Source: Rhodospira trueperi
GTDB taxonomy: Bacteria > Pseudomonadota > Alphaproteobacteria > Rhodospirillales > Rhodospirillaceae
Length of the DNA stretch: 64,000 bases
Direction of reading: 5' to 3'
NCBI RefSeq assembly: GCF_900101965.1
Contig: NZ_FNAP01000006.1
Span: 62,001-126,000, forward strand
The notes beneath the pieces were generated by a model. The model was not told where the DNA came from. It did no database searches and saw nothing but the letters and a program-made list of their open reading frames with translations. Below, in pieces: positions 1-8,930 of the stretch; within the stretch, counting starts at the first letter, position 1, and each line of letters starts with the position of its first letter. The position numbers and the translations under genes are program-made.

Positions 1-641
1 CGCAGGCGATTGCGCCGCAGATCGGACAGGCTCTTGGCCTCCCGCGTCAGACCGACCACCAGCGGCTGAACTCCCTTGAGTGCCAAGACCTCGTCCGGCA
101 CCGGAATCTCGGGGACAAGAGGAATGTTGACCGCCTTGTAGCCCTTATTGGCCAGATACATGCAGGTCGGCGTCTTGGATGTCCGCGACACCCCCAGAAT
201 CACGACATCGGCGTCGTTCAGTCCCTCCAGAAGCTGCCCGTCATCATGCGCCAGGGTATAGTGAATCGCATCGATGCGCCGGAAATAGGCATCATCGAGC
301 GTATGCTGGCGCCCCGGATCGGACCGGACCTCCACCTGGAAGTAATGCTTCAACGTGTCCATCACCGGATCGAGGATGGACACGCACGGCACGTTCAACT
401 CCCGGCAGGCATCCTCAAGGACGGCCCGCACCTCGGGATCCACAAGCGTGAACAACACCACGCCGGGATTGTTCTCGATACCCTCGATCAAACGGCGAAT
501 CTGCCCGGGTGTCCGCACCAACCACCACAAATGCTGATGAACATGCGGCACCGTGTCGAACTGCACCAGACAGGCACGCACGGCGCTGCTCACCGTCTCG
601 CCCGTGGCATCCGAGACCAGATGGAGATGAAAATCGGTCAC
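1..641 (-). CDS. Pyruvate, phosphate dikinase / PEP synthase regulatory protein (DUF299), 3' part outside the window
   Basis: The reverse strand reads from a GTG at 641 (VTDFHLHLVSDATGETVSSA...) and stays open to the window edge, so about 213 residues are visible and the C-terminus is missing. The N-terminal 'HLVSDATGET' and the central 'ILGVSRTSKTPTCMYLANKG' region (about residues 148–168, a P-loop-like GVSRTSKTP) are typical of DUF299 proteins. These bifunctional kinase/pyrophosphorylases use ADP and Pi to switch PPDK or PEP synthase off and on by phosphorylating a threonine. The homologue is Rickettsia RP001. In several alphaproteobacteria this gene and hemE face away from each other across the replication origin, which is the arrangement seen here. 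The start is a GTG without a strong Shine-Dalgarno sequence. The family call is secure; which dikinase is the target cannot be told. Confidence 0.9.
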   Translation of the reverse strand, partial: MTDFHLHLVSDATGETVSSAVRACLVQFDTVPHVHQHLWWLVRTPGQIRRLIEGIENNPGVVLFTLVDPEVRAVLEDACRELNVPCVSILDPVMDTLKHYFQVEVRSDPGRQHTLDDAYFRRIDAIHYTLAHDDGQLLEGLNDADVVILGVSRTSKTPTCMYLANKGYKAVNIPLVPEIPVPDEVLALKGVQPLVVGLTREAKSLSDLRRNRL

Positions 642-1263
642 GGCGACATCCGACTCACGCTGGCAGATTCGACGGGGCGCCTCTTTCGCGCGACACGACC
701 GGACCGCTCTGTCCCGATTCGATCGGCAACAGTTCGGCGGACGATGGCGACGGCACCCACCACTGCCCCCTGTGGATCAATCCTGAGGGAAACCCTGTGG
801 GCAAACGGTGAACTCTGTGGGCAAACCGGGGACCTGTGGACCCCTCGTTCTTTTAACGGGTTTGAGAGTCCCGGTCACCCCCTGGATATCCTTGCGTGGA
901 TATCCGGACTCGAAACACCGGGATCCTGGGGATCACCGCATCCCCGAACCGACCTGTCCCCGATATCCCCGCTTTTCCCCCGCGCCGACAAAGACCCGAT
1001 CACCGGCGGATCGACTCGGGCAACCGCGCCTGTTGTTCCGGGCTTTGTCCCCACCCACGGACCACCGATGGACCGCAAGCCGCTGACTCGGGATAAGAGT
1101 CGGGATCCCCATGAATCCCCGTTTTTCCACCCCCCAACAACCTCTCCATCCCTTTCTTTTCATCTTCTTCCTGTTTAGAAGGAGGGACCTCGCGCGGATC
1201 GGGCCCGATGCCCGGAGCCCGTGCCCAAGCCAATCGTTCGATCCCGTATTTCGGAGCCGGCCC
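642..1263. other. Predicted chromosomal replication origin (oriC) between the DUF299 gene and hemE
   Basis: This 622-bp stretch between divergent genes has no convincing gene. Four DnaA-box-like repeats of the form TGTGG(A/G)(T/C)(A/C)(A/C) lie on the same strand at 771, 796, 816 and 836, with the last three exactly 20 bp apart. A second repeat, TGGATATCC, occurs at 883 and 897, and a related GATATCCCC at about 962. GANTC sites (the CcrM target) lie at 652, 666, 716, 866, 907, 1013, 1085, 1097 and 1113, far more than chance predicts. T-rich tracts at 848–863 and 1150–1177 could unwind. From known biology, the Caulobacter and Rickettsia origins sit beside hemE/RP001 and are rich in DnaA boxes and GANTC. 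The origin call is inference from synteny plus these repeats. Confidence 0.75.
771..844 (+). repeat. Tandem DnaA-box-like repeats
   Basis: Four copies of a TGTGGxxxx 9-mer start at 771 (TGTGGATCA), 796 (TGTGGGCAA), 816 (TGTGGGCAA) and 836 (TGTGGACCC). They resemble the complement of the DnaA consensus TTATCCACA. The last three are spaced by 20 bp (about two helical turns), which would place bound proteins on one face of the DNA. The first is 25 bp ahead of the second. Confidence 0.65.
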
Positions 1264-2334
1264 GTGTCCCAGTCCTCTGTCTCGTCCTCCTCCAAGCCGT
1301 TTCTGCGCACGTTGGCCGGTGAGGCGGTTTGGCCGCCGCCGGTGTGGCTGATGCGCCAGGCCGGCCGCTACCTGCCGGAGTACCGGGAGACCCGACAGAC
1401 CGCCGGCGGCTTCCTCGATCTCTGCTATACGCCCGATCTGGCCGTTGAGGTCACCTTGCAGCCGTTGCGGCGTTACGGGTTCGATGCCGCCATCCTGTTT
1501 TCCGACATCCTGGTGGTGCCGCACGCCCTGGGGCAGGACGTGGCCTTCAAGGAAGGCGAGGGACCGGTCCTGGATGCGTTGAAGTCGGAAGCCGATCTGG
1601 CGCGGCTGGATGTCGGCCGGGTGCTGGATCACATGCGGCCGGTGCTGGACACGGTTGCCGGGCTGTCGCGAGCGATTCCAGAGACGACGGCGCTGATCGG
1701 CTTCGCCGGAGCCCCCTGGACCGTTGCCACGTACATGATCGAGGGCGGAGGGTCGAAGGACTTCGCGACCACCAAGGCGTGGGCTTACGGACGGCCGGAT
1801 CTGTTCGCCCGTCTGATGGAGACGCTCGTCACGGCGACCGGAGATTATCTGATCGCACAGATCGATGCCGGCGCCGAGGCGGTGCAGATCTTCGATACCT
1901 GGGCGGGGGCCCTGCCCGAGGCCGAGTTCATGCGCTGGGTGGTGGAGCCCATCGGCAGTCTGACCCGGCGGATTCAGGCCGAGCGTCCGGGTGTTCCGGT
2001 GATCGGGTTCCCCCGTGGGGCCGGGGTGATGTATCCTCGGTTCGTGACGGAAACCGGTGTCACGGCGGTTGGTCTGGATACGGCGTTGCCGTGTGCCTGG
2101 GCGGCGGAGAACATCCAGCCGCTTGCGGTGACCCAGGGCAATCTGGATCCCATTCATCTGGTGGTCGGTGGCGAGTCCCTGGATGCGGCCACGGACCACG
2201 TTCTGGGAACGCTGTGCGGGCAGCGGCCCCATATCTTCAACCTGGGTCATGGCATCGTTCCGAAGACGCCGCCGGAAAACGTGGCCCGCATGATGGAACG
2301 CATTCGCAACGCGCCCCGTCCGGGGCACACCTAA
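1264..2334 (+). CDS. hemE: Uroporphyrinogen decarboxylase HemE
   Basis: HemE decarboxylates the four acetate side chains of uroporphyrinogen III to give coproporphyrinogen III in the cytoplasmic haem/chlorophyll/B12 branch. The first family signature '[14 protein letters not shown]' lies near residues 27–40 and the second, '[12 protein letters not shown]', near residues 145–157. Open frame extends upstream to 1111, but that part would translate the origin region. The GTG at 1264, with GGAG seven bases ahead, gives 356 residues, close to the usual 340–355. hemH follows after 57 bp and hemJ after that, so the three late haem genes are probably co-transcribed away from the origin. Confidence 0.96.
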   Translation: MSQSSVSSSSKPFLRTLAGEAVWPPPVWLMRQAGRYLPEYRETRQTAGGFLDLCYTPDLAVEVTLQPLRRYGFDAAILFSDILVVPHALGQDVAFKEGEGPVLDALKSEADLARLDVGRVLDHMRPVLDTVAGLSRAIPETTALIGFAGAPWTVATYMIEGGGSKDFATTKAWAYGRPDLFARLMETLVTATGDYLIAQIDAGAEAVQIFDTWAGALPEAEFMRWVVEPIGSLTRRIQAERPGVPVIGFPRGAGVMYPRFVTETGVTAVGLDTALPCAWAAENIQPLAVTQGNLDPIHLVVGGESLDAATDHVLGTLCGQRPHIFNLGHGIVPKTPPENVARMMERIRNAPRPGHT

Positions 2335-2391
2335 GGCAACGGACGCGGGAACGGTCCAGGTTGCGTGGGACCAAAAAGTGCGGGAGAGGTT

Positions 2392-3498
2392 ATGAGCCGT
2401 CTGGCGGTTGTCGTCTTCAATCTGGGTGGACCGGACAGCCTGAAGTCGGTCAAACCCTTTTTGTTCAATCTTTTCAATGATCCGGCGATCATCGGATTGC
2501 CGACCATACCGCGATGGCTGATCGCCAAGGTCGTGTCCGCCCGACGCGCGCCCATTGCCCGGGCGATCTATGAGAAGATCGGGGGACGATCGCCCCTGGT
2601 CGAGCAGACCGAAACCCAAATGACGGCCCTGAAGACGGCCCTGGACCGGCGCGGCATCGCTGGAGAGGTTGGCGTCTTCATGGCCATGCGCTATTGGCAT
2701 CCGATGACTCGGGCTGCCGTGGATCGGGTCAAGGCCTTCCGGCCCGACACGGTGATTCTCCTGCCGCTGTATCCGCAGTATTCCACCTCCACCAGTGGAT
2801 CGTCCCTCAACACCTGGGTGCGCACGGCACAGGCCCGGGGGTTGTCGGCAGAAACCCACACCATCTGTTGCTATCCCACGGAAACCGGGTTCGTGGCTGC
2901 GCTGGCGGATCTGACCAAGGCCGGCGTGGAGCAGGCCCGACCGCACGGTCCGCCCCGCGTGCTGTTCTCGGCGCACGGTCTGCCCAAGGCCAACATCGAA
3001 AAGGGTGATCCCTATCAGAGCCAGGTGGAGATGACGGCGGCGGCCATCGTCGAAACGATGGGGATTCCAGATCTGGACTGGGTGGTGTGCTATCAAAGCC
3101 GCGTTGGCCCGCTGGAGTGGATCGGCCCGGACACGGATTCGGAAATCGAACGCGCGGGTCGCGACGGGGTGCCGGTGGTCGTGGTTCCGCTGGCGTTCGT
3201 CTCGGAACACTCGGAAACCCTGGTCGAACTGGACCTGGAATACGGCGAACTGGCCGAGGAACGAGGTGTGCCGGCGTATGTTCGGGTGCCCACCGTGCAG
3301 GCACACGACACCTTCATCGACGGGCTGGCCGATCTGGTGACCCGGGCGATGACGGCGGAAGCGGGCGACGGCTGTTTAATCGAGGCAGGGCCAGCCGGGG
3401 GCCGGTTGTGTTCCCAGGTTGGGGCTCGCGTGTGTGGCGGAGAATGGTCGATGTGCCCGCATGTCCCGGATCAGAACTCCGACAAACAGGGACAATGA
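2392..3498 (+). CDS. hemH: Ferrochelatase HemH
   Basis: Ferrochelatase inserts Fe2+ into protoporphyrin IX, the last step of haem synthesis, at the inner face of the membrane. The N-terminus 'VVFNLGGPDS' and the 'LFSAHGLPK' block (catalytic histidine at residue 195) are diagnostic. The 'FVSEHSETLVELD' block carries the second conserved His/Glu pair. I chose the ATG at 2392, preceded by GGGAGAGGT, over a GTG at 2365. The protein is 368 residues, a little longer than most. The extra length is a C-terminal tail from about residue 325 that is cysteine- and glycine-rich and has no obvious domain. hemE lies 57 bp upstream and hemJ 46 bp downstream. Confidence 0.96.
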   Translation: MSRLAVVVFNLGGPDSLKSVKPFLFNLFNDPAIIGLPTIPRWLIAKVVSARRAPIARAIYEKIGGRSPLVEQTETQMTALKTALDRRGIAGEVGVFMAMRYWHPMTRAAVDRVKAFRPDTVILLPLYPQYSTSTSGSSLNTWVRTAQARGLSAETHTICCYPTETGFVAALADLTKAGVEQARPHGPPRVLFSAHGLPKANIEKGDPYQSQVEMTAAAIVETMGIPDLDWVVCYQSRVGPLEWIGPDTDSEIERAGRDGVPVVVVPLAFVSEHSETLVELDLEYGELAEERGVPAYVRVPTVQAHDTFIDGLADLVTRAMTAEAGDGCLIEAGPAGGRLCSQVGARVCGGEWSMCPHVPDQNSDKQGQ

Positions 3499-3544
3499 GC
3501 ACGCTGGGATAAGATAACGACAGTCGGAACGAGAGGCGCGACGG

Positions 3545-4003
3545 ATGGAATTCCTCGACTTTATGACTTTGTTCAACCTCTGGGGCTACATGCTTTGGAT
3601 CAAAGCCCTGCATGTTATTAGTATTATTACCTGGATGGCGGGCCTTTTCTATCTCCCGCGTCTCTATGTTTATCATGCCATGGAGGAACCCGGTTCCGCC
3701 ACATCTGAACGGTTCAAGGTCATGGAGCGCCGTCTTCTCAAGGCGATCATGAATCCATCCCTGATCGTTGCCGTGATCACCGGTATGTTGTTGTGGGGTC
3801 AGTTCCTCACCGACGGTTGGTTTCATGTGAAGCTGTTGGCGGTGGTCGGCCTGCTGGTCTGCCACGGGCTCTACGCTCGTTGGCGCAAGGACTTCCTGGA
3901 GGACCGCAACACCCGGGGACACCGCTTCTATCGGGTGTGGAACGAGGCGCCGACCTTGATGATGCTCATCATCGTGCCCATGGTGATTGTCAAACCCTTC
4001 TGA
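3545..4003 (+). CDS. hemJ: Protoporphyrinogen IX oxidase HemJ
   Basis: HemJ is the membrane haem enzyme that oxidises protoporphyrinogen IX to protoporphyrin IX in many alphaproteobacteria and cyanobacteria. This 152-residue protein has four hydrophobic helices. The 'KALHVISIITWMAGLFYLPRLYVYH' region carries the conserved histidine of the first helix and the motif continuing into LPRLYVYH, and the typical 'RWRKDFLEDRNTRGHRFYR' segment lies before the last helix. Its place after hemE and hemH supports the call, since it supplies the substrate of HemH. The start at 3545 is 46 bp after the hemH stop, with a GAGAGG-like ribosome site. Confidence 0.95.
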   Translation: MEFLDFMTLFNLWGYMLWIKALHVISIITWMAGLFYLPRLYVYHAMEEPGSATSERFKVMERRLLKAIMNPSLIVAVITGMLLWGQFLTDGWFHVKLLAVVGLLVCHGLYARWRKDFLEDRNTRGHRFYRVWNEAPTLMMLIIVPMVIVKPF

Positions 4004-4061
4004 GCCGGCGCGCCGTCCGGCGTCTCGGCGCGTGCCCGGATCGCGGAGATGAATCGCTGGC

Positions 4062-7000
4062 ATGGCCGAGGCCGCCGACCGACCAGGATATGCACCGGAG
4101 TCTGGACCGCCCGCCCCGCGTTCGCGGGGGCGGCGGCGCAAGCGGCTGATTCCTGTTCTGACGCTGATCGTCGTCCTCGTGGGCGCCGGGGTGGCTGGCA
4201 GCGGAGGATGGATATTCCGCACCGAATCGGGACGGGACTGGCTCCGCGGAACCATCGTCGATCTGGTCAACGGAACCGGGGTCGTGTCCGTCGAGCTTGA
4301 GGCTCTGAACGGCGATCTGCCCTTCTCCCTGGAGCTGGTCGGCCTGACCGTCTCCGACGCCGAAGGGATGTGGCTGGCCGTCGACCGGGTCGCACTGGCC
4401 TGGGATCCGGCCCACCTCCTGGATCCGCGCTTCCATATCGACAGCGTGCATGCCGAGGGCGTTTTGTTGAACCGGCTGCCCGTCTTTCCGGCCTCCGAGC
4501 CGGCGGAAGAGACCTCCGGCGGGTTCGATTTCGGGCTGCTGGGGCTGCTGACGGTGGCGGACCTGCGGCTCGACGGCGTCTTCGTGGGGTCGTCCATCAT
4601 CGGTGAACCGGTACTGCTGGATCTGGCGGGCCATCTCGGCAGCGAGGGCGAGGCCCTGGACCCGACCGCGATCACGGCCGCGCTTCAGGCGCGGCGGATC
4701 GACGGTGACCTGGCGGAGCTTGACGCCAAGGTCCGACTAGAGGGTCCGTCGTTCGACCACGTCAACGTGGACCTGGAGGCCCGCGCCGACAGTCGCCGGG
4801 CGCCGGATGTGGTTCAGGCGCTGATGCCGCATCCGGTCACGGTCTCCGGACGAGTTCGCTACGGACTGTCCGATTCCACCATCGCGGTGAACGCCCTGCG
4901 GATCACGGACGATCACGGCGTGACCCTGACCGCCAAGGCCGACGCCGCGCTGTCACCCCTGACCGCGCGGGCGGAGGCGGGCCTGAATCTGACGCGCCTG
5001 GACCGGCTGACCCCGATTCTAGGATCGCTGTCGCCTGCCGGATCCGGCACGCTGACCCTGGACGACATCACGCTCGACGAGACGTTGATGGTGTCGGCGA
5101 ACGCCCGGCTGACCCTGACGGACGCGGCGCTGGGTCTGCCCCAGGTGGAGGCCCTGTTGGGTTCTCGTCCGGACCTGACCGCCGGGGTCACGTTCGATCC
5201 GGCAGCCGGTCTTTCGGTGGCCGATCTGACCCTATCCGGTGCGCTTGTGTCCCTGGCTGGGGCAGTCTCTATCCCGGCGGATTTCGAGACTCTGGATGCC
5301 GACCTTTCGGCCCATCTGGCGACGCTCGACCCCCTGACCGGGGGTGCGCTGGTGGGCGCGGCGACAGTGCGGGCGCGCGCGTCCGGTGCGCTGGGCAATC
5401 CCGATGTGTCGGCCACGGTCCAGGTTCCGACGACCCAACTGGCCGGACAGGTCTGGCATACCCTGAACGTCTCGGCCACGGCCGCGGGCGTGGCCAGCGG
5501 CCCGTCCGGCACCCTGGAGGCGACGGCGACGGGTCCGGCCGGGCCGGTGTCGGTGTCCGCCGCCTATGCGCTGCCGGGGTTCGCGGTAGCGGAGGTGTCT
5601 GATCTGAGCGTCGAGGCCCCGGGGTTGCGCCTGGATGGGACCGCGCGGGCCGATCTGGCCACGCTGTTGACCGAGGGATCGGCGCGGCTGTCCATCACGA
5701 ACGCGAGAACACTGGCGGCCTGGGGCGCGCCGGGGCTGGCGGGGTCCCTGAGCGCGGACGTGACCCTGGACCCGTCGGGGGATCGCCAGCATGTGACCGC
5801 GACGGCGCGGGGCACCGATGTCTCCTTGTCCGACGGCGCGGTCTCTCTCGGTGCGCTGACGGTGGACGCCACGGTGGACGACGCCTTCGGCGGCGCGGCG
5901 ATCACGGCCAAGGTTCGATCCCAGACCGGCGGCGCCGGCGCGGTGCAATGGGACACTCTGGCGGCGGACCTGAACGGAACGGCGGACGATCTGACGGCGA
6001 CCGTGGATCTGTCCGGCACGGGACCGACCGGGCCGTTGACGCTGGCGGTGGCGACGCGGGTCCAGCCCGGCGAAAGCCGGGCGACCCTCACCCGCCTGAC
6101 GCTGGACAATGCCGGCCGCACCCTGGCGGCGCGGGAGCCGGCCGCCGTGACGTGGGTCGATGGCGTCCGGGTGGATCGGCTGGCCGTGGATGTGGAAGAC
6201 GGCGTGGTGACCGTCCAGGGCGGGATGACCGGCGATGCGCTGGATGTCTCGGTTTCGGCGGAGGCAGTGCCGCTGACCTTGGCTGAGCTGGCGGCGCCGG
6301 ACCTGGGGCTGTCCGGGCGACTCGACGCCACGCTCACGCTGTCGGGGCGCCTGCCCACGCCGGAGGGAACACTGCGGGTGGGCGTGCGCGACGTGTCTTT
6401 CGCCGACGCCCAGGATGCTCCTCCGCTGGCCGCCGACGTCTCGGGACGACTCCGCGGCGGGCGTCTGACGGCGGAGGCCACCCTCTCGGGCTTCGCCGAG
6501 CGGCCGACGCGGGCCACGGCCGACCTGCCTCTGGTGCTGGGCGCGGACGGGCCGATCCCCCCCGACGCGCCGCTGTCGGCCAGCGTGGACTGGGACGGCC
6601 CGGTGGGGCGCGTCTGGGAGATGCTTCCGCTCATCGACCACCGGCTGTCCGGCAATCTGGTGCTGACCGCCACCGTGGACGGCACGCTGGCGGCGCCCGG
6701 CATCGCGGCCGACGTGCGTCTGACCGGCGGCGAATACGAGCACCTGACGGCGGGCACCCTGATCGACGATCTCAGCGTCACCGCATCGGCCGCCGGAACG
6801 GATCGGCTGACGGTCTCGCTGTCGGGCACCGACGGCGGCACCGGGCGTCTCAGCGGCGAGGGCGACGTGCGTCTTGGCGCGGAGGGTCCGGAGGGCACGG
6901 TGTCCGTACGTCTCGACAAGGCCATGGTGGTCCGGCGCGACGACGTGACGGCCTCGGCCGACGCCGACCTGACGCTGGATCTGGCGGGGGCGGCGGGGTC

Positions 7001-7895
7001 CCGTCTGTCCGGCTGGGTCCAGACCGGAGAGGTGCGCGTGCGTCTGGTCGGGGGCGGCGCGGCGGCGGTGCCGGATCTGGAGACCGTCGAAATCCGCGAC
7101 GAGACCGGAACCGCCATGGCGGCGCTGGAGCGCGCGGCGGCGGAGCGCGGGAGCGACGAGGCGGCGGCCACCGGGCCCGACGTGGCGCTGGACATCGCGG
7201 TGCGGATGCCGAACCGGGTCTACGTGACCGGACAGGGCCTGGACTCGGAATGGGGCGGGGATCTCCAGGTGGGCGGCACGGCGGCGGCGCCACGCATCAA
7301 TGGCACCATCGACATCCGGCGCGGCACCATCGAGGTGATCGGGCGTACGCTGACCATCCGCACGGGCCAGATCCGCTTTGCCGGGGGCCGGCGCATCAAT
7401 CCCCTGATCGACATCCTGGCGGCCTATGAGACATCGGATGCGGAGGCCCGGATCGGGCTGCGCGGTCCGGCGGACGATCCCCAGTTCGTGCTGGAATCCA
7501 CGCCGCCCCGGCCTCGGGACGAGGTGCTGTCGCTGATCCTGTTCGACAAGCGCACCGGCGAACTGACCACCCTGGAAACGGTCCAGCTGGCGCGGGCCCT
7601 GGCCGCGCTGACCGGCGTGGGCGGTGGGACGCAGACGGGGATTCTGGACACCGTCCGTCAGGCCACCGGGCTGGACGTGCTGCGCTTCGGGCAGGGCGGC
7701 GAGGGCGGGGGGCCGGGTGTCGAGGCCGGCACCTACCTGGGCGATGACATCTATGTCGGCGTGGAACAGGGCATTGACGCCGGCGACGGCGGCGTCAGTG
7801 TCGAGGTTGATCTGGGCGCGGGATTCCGCGTGGAAAGCAAGGCCCGGCGCTCCGGCGCGGGCGAGGTGGGGGTGCTGTGGCGCAGGGACTACTAA
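4062..7895 (+). CDS. tamB: TamB-like translocation and assembly module / AsmA-like bridge protein
   Basis: A 1277-residue protein with a short basic N-terminus, one signal-anchor helix (about residues 30–52: LIPVLTLIVVLVGAGVAG), a very long repetitive beta-rich region, and a C-terminal TamB (DUF490) domain from about residue 960. The 'INGTIDIRRGTIEVIGR' and 'PRDEVLSLILF' segments are typical of that domain. TamB proteins span the periplasm; they were first linked to autotransporter assembly with TamA and more recently to phospholipid transport between membranes. A tamA gene usually precedes tamB, but none is present here; upstream is hemJ, 58 bp away. The region is very GC-rich, but reading is uninterrupted. 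Confidence 0.92.
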   Translation: MAEAADRPGYAPESGPPAPRSRGRRRKRLIPVLTLIVVLVGAGVAGSGGWIFRTESGRDWLRGTIVDLVNGTGVVSVELEALNGDLPFSLELVGLTVSDAEGMWLAVDRVALAWDPAHLLDPRFHIDSVHAEGVLLNRLPVFPASEPAEETSGGFDFGLLGLLTVADLRLDGVFVGSSIIGEPVLLDLAGHLGSEGEALDPTAITAALQARRIDGDLAELDAKVRLEGPSFDHVNVDLEARADSRRAPDVVQALMPHPVTVSGRVRYGLSDSTIAVNALRITDDHGVTLTAKADAALSPLTARAEAGLNLTRLDRLTPILGSLSPAGSGTLTLDDITLDETLMVSANARLTLTDAALGLPQVEALLGSRPDLTAGVTFDPAAGLSVADLTLSGALVSLAGAVSIPADFETLDADLSAHLATLDPLTGGALVGAATVRARASGALGNPDVSATVQVPTTQLAGQVWHTLNVSATAAGVASGPSGTLEATATGPAGPVSVSAAYALPGFAVAEVSDLSVEAPGLRLDGTARADLATLLTEGSARLSITNARTLAAWGAPGLAGSLSADVTLDPSGDRQHVTATARGTDVSLSDGAVSLGALTVDATVDDAFGGAAITAKVRSQTGGAGAVQWDTLAADLNGTADDLTATVDLSGTGPTGPLTLAVATRVQPGESRATLTRLTLDNAGRTLAAREPAAVTWVDGVRVDRLAVDVEDGVVTVQGGMTGDALDVSVSAEAVPLTLAELAAPDLGLSGRLDATLTLSGRLPTPEGTLRVGVRDVSFADAQDAPPLAADVSGRLRGGRLTAEATLSGFAERPTRATADLPLVLGADGPIPPDAPLSASVDWDGPVGRVWEMLPLIDHRLSGNLVLTATVDGTLAAPGIAADVRLTGGEYEHLTAGTLIDDLSVTASAAGTDRLTVSLSGTDGGTGRLSGEGDVRLGAEGPEGTVSVRLDKAMVVRRDDVTASADADLTLDLAGAAGSRLSGWVQTGEVRVRLVGGGAAAVPDLETVEIRDETGTAMAALERAAAERGSDEAAATGPDVALDIAVRMPNRVYVTGQGLDSEWGGDLQVGGTAAAPRINGTIDIRRGTIEVIGRTLTIRTGQIRFAGGRRINPLIDILAAYETSDAEARIGLRGPADDPQFVLESTPPRPRDEVLSLILFDKRTGELTTLETVQLARALAALTGVGGGTQTGILDTVRQATGLDVLRFGQGGEGGGPGVEAGTYLGDDIYVGVEQGIDAGDGGVSVEVDLGAGFRVESKARRSGAGEVGVLWRRDY

Positions 7896-7898
7896 GAC

Positions 7899-7920
7899 CG
7901 GCCGACAAGGTCGGCCTTTC
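7899..7920 (+). terminator. Hairpin just after tamB
   Basis: A GGCCGA/TCGGCC stem (7900–7905 with 7911–7916) is followed by only three T residues, starting four bases after the tamB stop. This is a weak intrinsic-terminator candidate. Confidence 0.35.
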
Positions 7921-7955
7921 AGAAGACCGCGACCGTCCAGCGAAGGCGCGCTCTT

Positions 7956-8160
7956 TTCTCCTCCCTCCTTCGGGGCTATCCGATTCACACAACTTTACTC
8001 CTGCTCGTCATTGCGAGGAGCGCAGCCCAAATAAAATATATGGGGCAATCCCGGGCGAATACTGGTGTCCTACGCCCTGGATGGCTTCACCTTCGTCTTG
8101 CGACGAGGGTTCGCAATGACGAGTCATATTGTCGCGCGAGCGAAGAGCCGCATCCAGGGG
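7956..8160. repeat. Dispersed intergenic repeat, copy 1 (shares blocks with 56563–56985)
   Basis: This segment between tamB and the next gene shares long blocks with the region at 56563–56985. These are the 'GGCTATCCGATTCACA' stretch (7974–7989), 'GTCATTGCGAGGAG' (8007–8020), 'ATATATGGGGCA' (8035–8046), 'CCTGGATGGCTTCACC' (8077–8092), 'CGTCTTGCGACGAGGGTTCGC' (8094–8114) and 'GTCGCGCGAGCGAAGAGCCG' (8131–8150). Outer parts are self-complementary (GTCATTGCG... against ...CGCAATGAC), as expected for a REP- or MITE-like hairpin element. Open frames crossing it are not real genes. Confidence 0.75.
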
Positions 8161-8223
8161 AGGGAGTTCGGGCGGCGAGCACCTCCCGGGCCGGATGATC
8201 CGGATTTGTCATCAATTTCCCTG

Positions 8224-8865
8224 TTGATCGGGATTAACCGTCGCCGGCTGGTGATGGCCGGCGCGCTGGCGCTGGCGGCGCCCGGTCTGGCCCTGGCTGC
8301 GACCGATCCCCGCCCGCCGGGATCAAAGCCCGCGCCGCCATCGCGCCCCACGGGTGCCTTCAAGCGGTTCGCGCCGGAGACCTGGGGCTACCGCTTTGAC
8401 CTGCCGGGGGATTGGATCGTGGCCACGCCGGCGCCCTATACGGTGGTGGTCTCGGGGCCGGAGGGCACCGACGCCTACTACACGCCCGTCGCGGTGCGGA
8501 ACCTCAGGGCGCCGGAGGCGGAGACTCCGGCGGACGCCGCGCGCCTGCTGATGCAGGCCTATCGCCGCGACCTGGAGGCACGCCACGAGTCGTTTCTGAT
8601 GCTGCGCGAGACCATGTTTCGACCGGGCGCGGGGGCAACCGACGGCGGCCGCGCGGATCTGCCGCGCGGGCGGCAGATGGTGGCGGAATGGACCGGCGCG
8701 GACGGGATCATGCGCCAGTGGGCCGTCGCGCGGCCCCGGCCCCGGGCGGCGGTGGTCCACCTGTGGACCTACACGGCGGAGGACAGTCTGTTCGACGTGT
8801 ACTTGCCGACCGCCCGCCTGATCCTGGAGTCGTGGAGTCTGGCCGGGGTTGAGTCGGGCGGGTGA
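8224..8865 (+). CDS. Exported protein of unknown function (PsbP/DUF1795-like possibility)
   Basis: The likely start is a TTG at 8224, giving INRRRLVMAGALALAAPGLALA, a clean signal peptide with an Arg-rich n-region and an ALA-type cleavage site. A GTG at 8251 and an ATG at 8254 are alternatives; none has a good ribosome site. The frame is open further upstream, but that part runs through the dispersed repeat. The mature part (about 190 residues) begins with a proline-rich linker. It then has 'WGYRFDLPGDWIVATPAPYTVVVSGPE' and later 'PTARLILESWSLAG', a layout reminiscent of PsbP/DUF1795 domains (a folded unit with a C-terminal 'I..S' helix). It is predicted to be periplasmic, with no operon partner. 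Function is unknown. Confidence 0.7.
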   Translation: MIGINRRRLVMAGALALAAPGLALAATDPRPPGSKPAPPSRPTGAFKRFAPETWGYRFDLPGDWIVATPAPYTVVVSGPEGTDAYYTPVAVRNLRAPEAETPADAARLLMQAYRRDLEARHESFLMLRETMFRPGAGATDGGRADLPRGRQMVAEWTGADGIMRQWAVARPRPRAAVVHLWTYTAEDSLFDVYLPTARLILESWSLAGVESGG

Positions 8866-8900
8866 CCGAAGGGTCCCCGCCGTCGTCCGCGCCTCAGCCC

Positions 8901-8928
8901 GGTTGATCCGTGTCCGAGCGGATCAACC
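8901..8928. terminator. Perfect 10-bp hairpin between convergent genes
   Basis: GGTTGATCCG (8901–8910) is exactly complementary to CGGATCAACC (8919–8928) across an 8-base loop. It lies two bases beyond the stop of the Usp gene and 35 bp after the preceding gene's stop, so it can act as a bidirectional terminator. There is no T-run on either side. Confidence 0.5.
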
Positions 8929-8930
8929 GT

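Noticed and set aside
246-1178. A long plus-strand open frame (310 residues) across the DUF299 gene and the origin region
   Set aside because: It overlaps the DUF299 gene on the other strand and the repeat-rich gap. Its translation is low-complexity and has no domain or ribosome site.
1000-3306. A minus-strand open frame of 768 residues opposite hemE and hemH
   Set aside because: It is the antisense shadow of two clear enzymes; high GC opens long antisense frames throughout this window.
5232-7988. A 918-residue minus-strand frame opposite tamB
   Set aside because: Antisense to a well-supported protein, very Arg/His/Gly-rich and without any motif.
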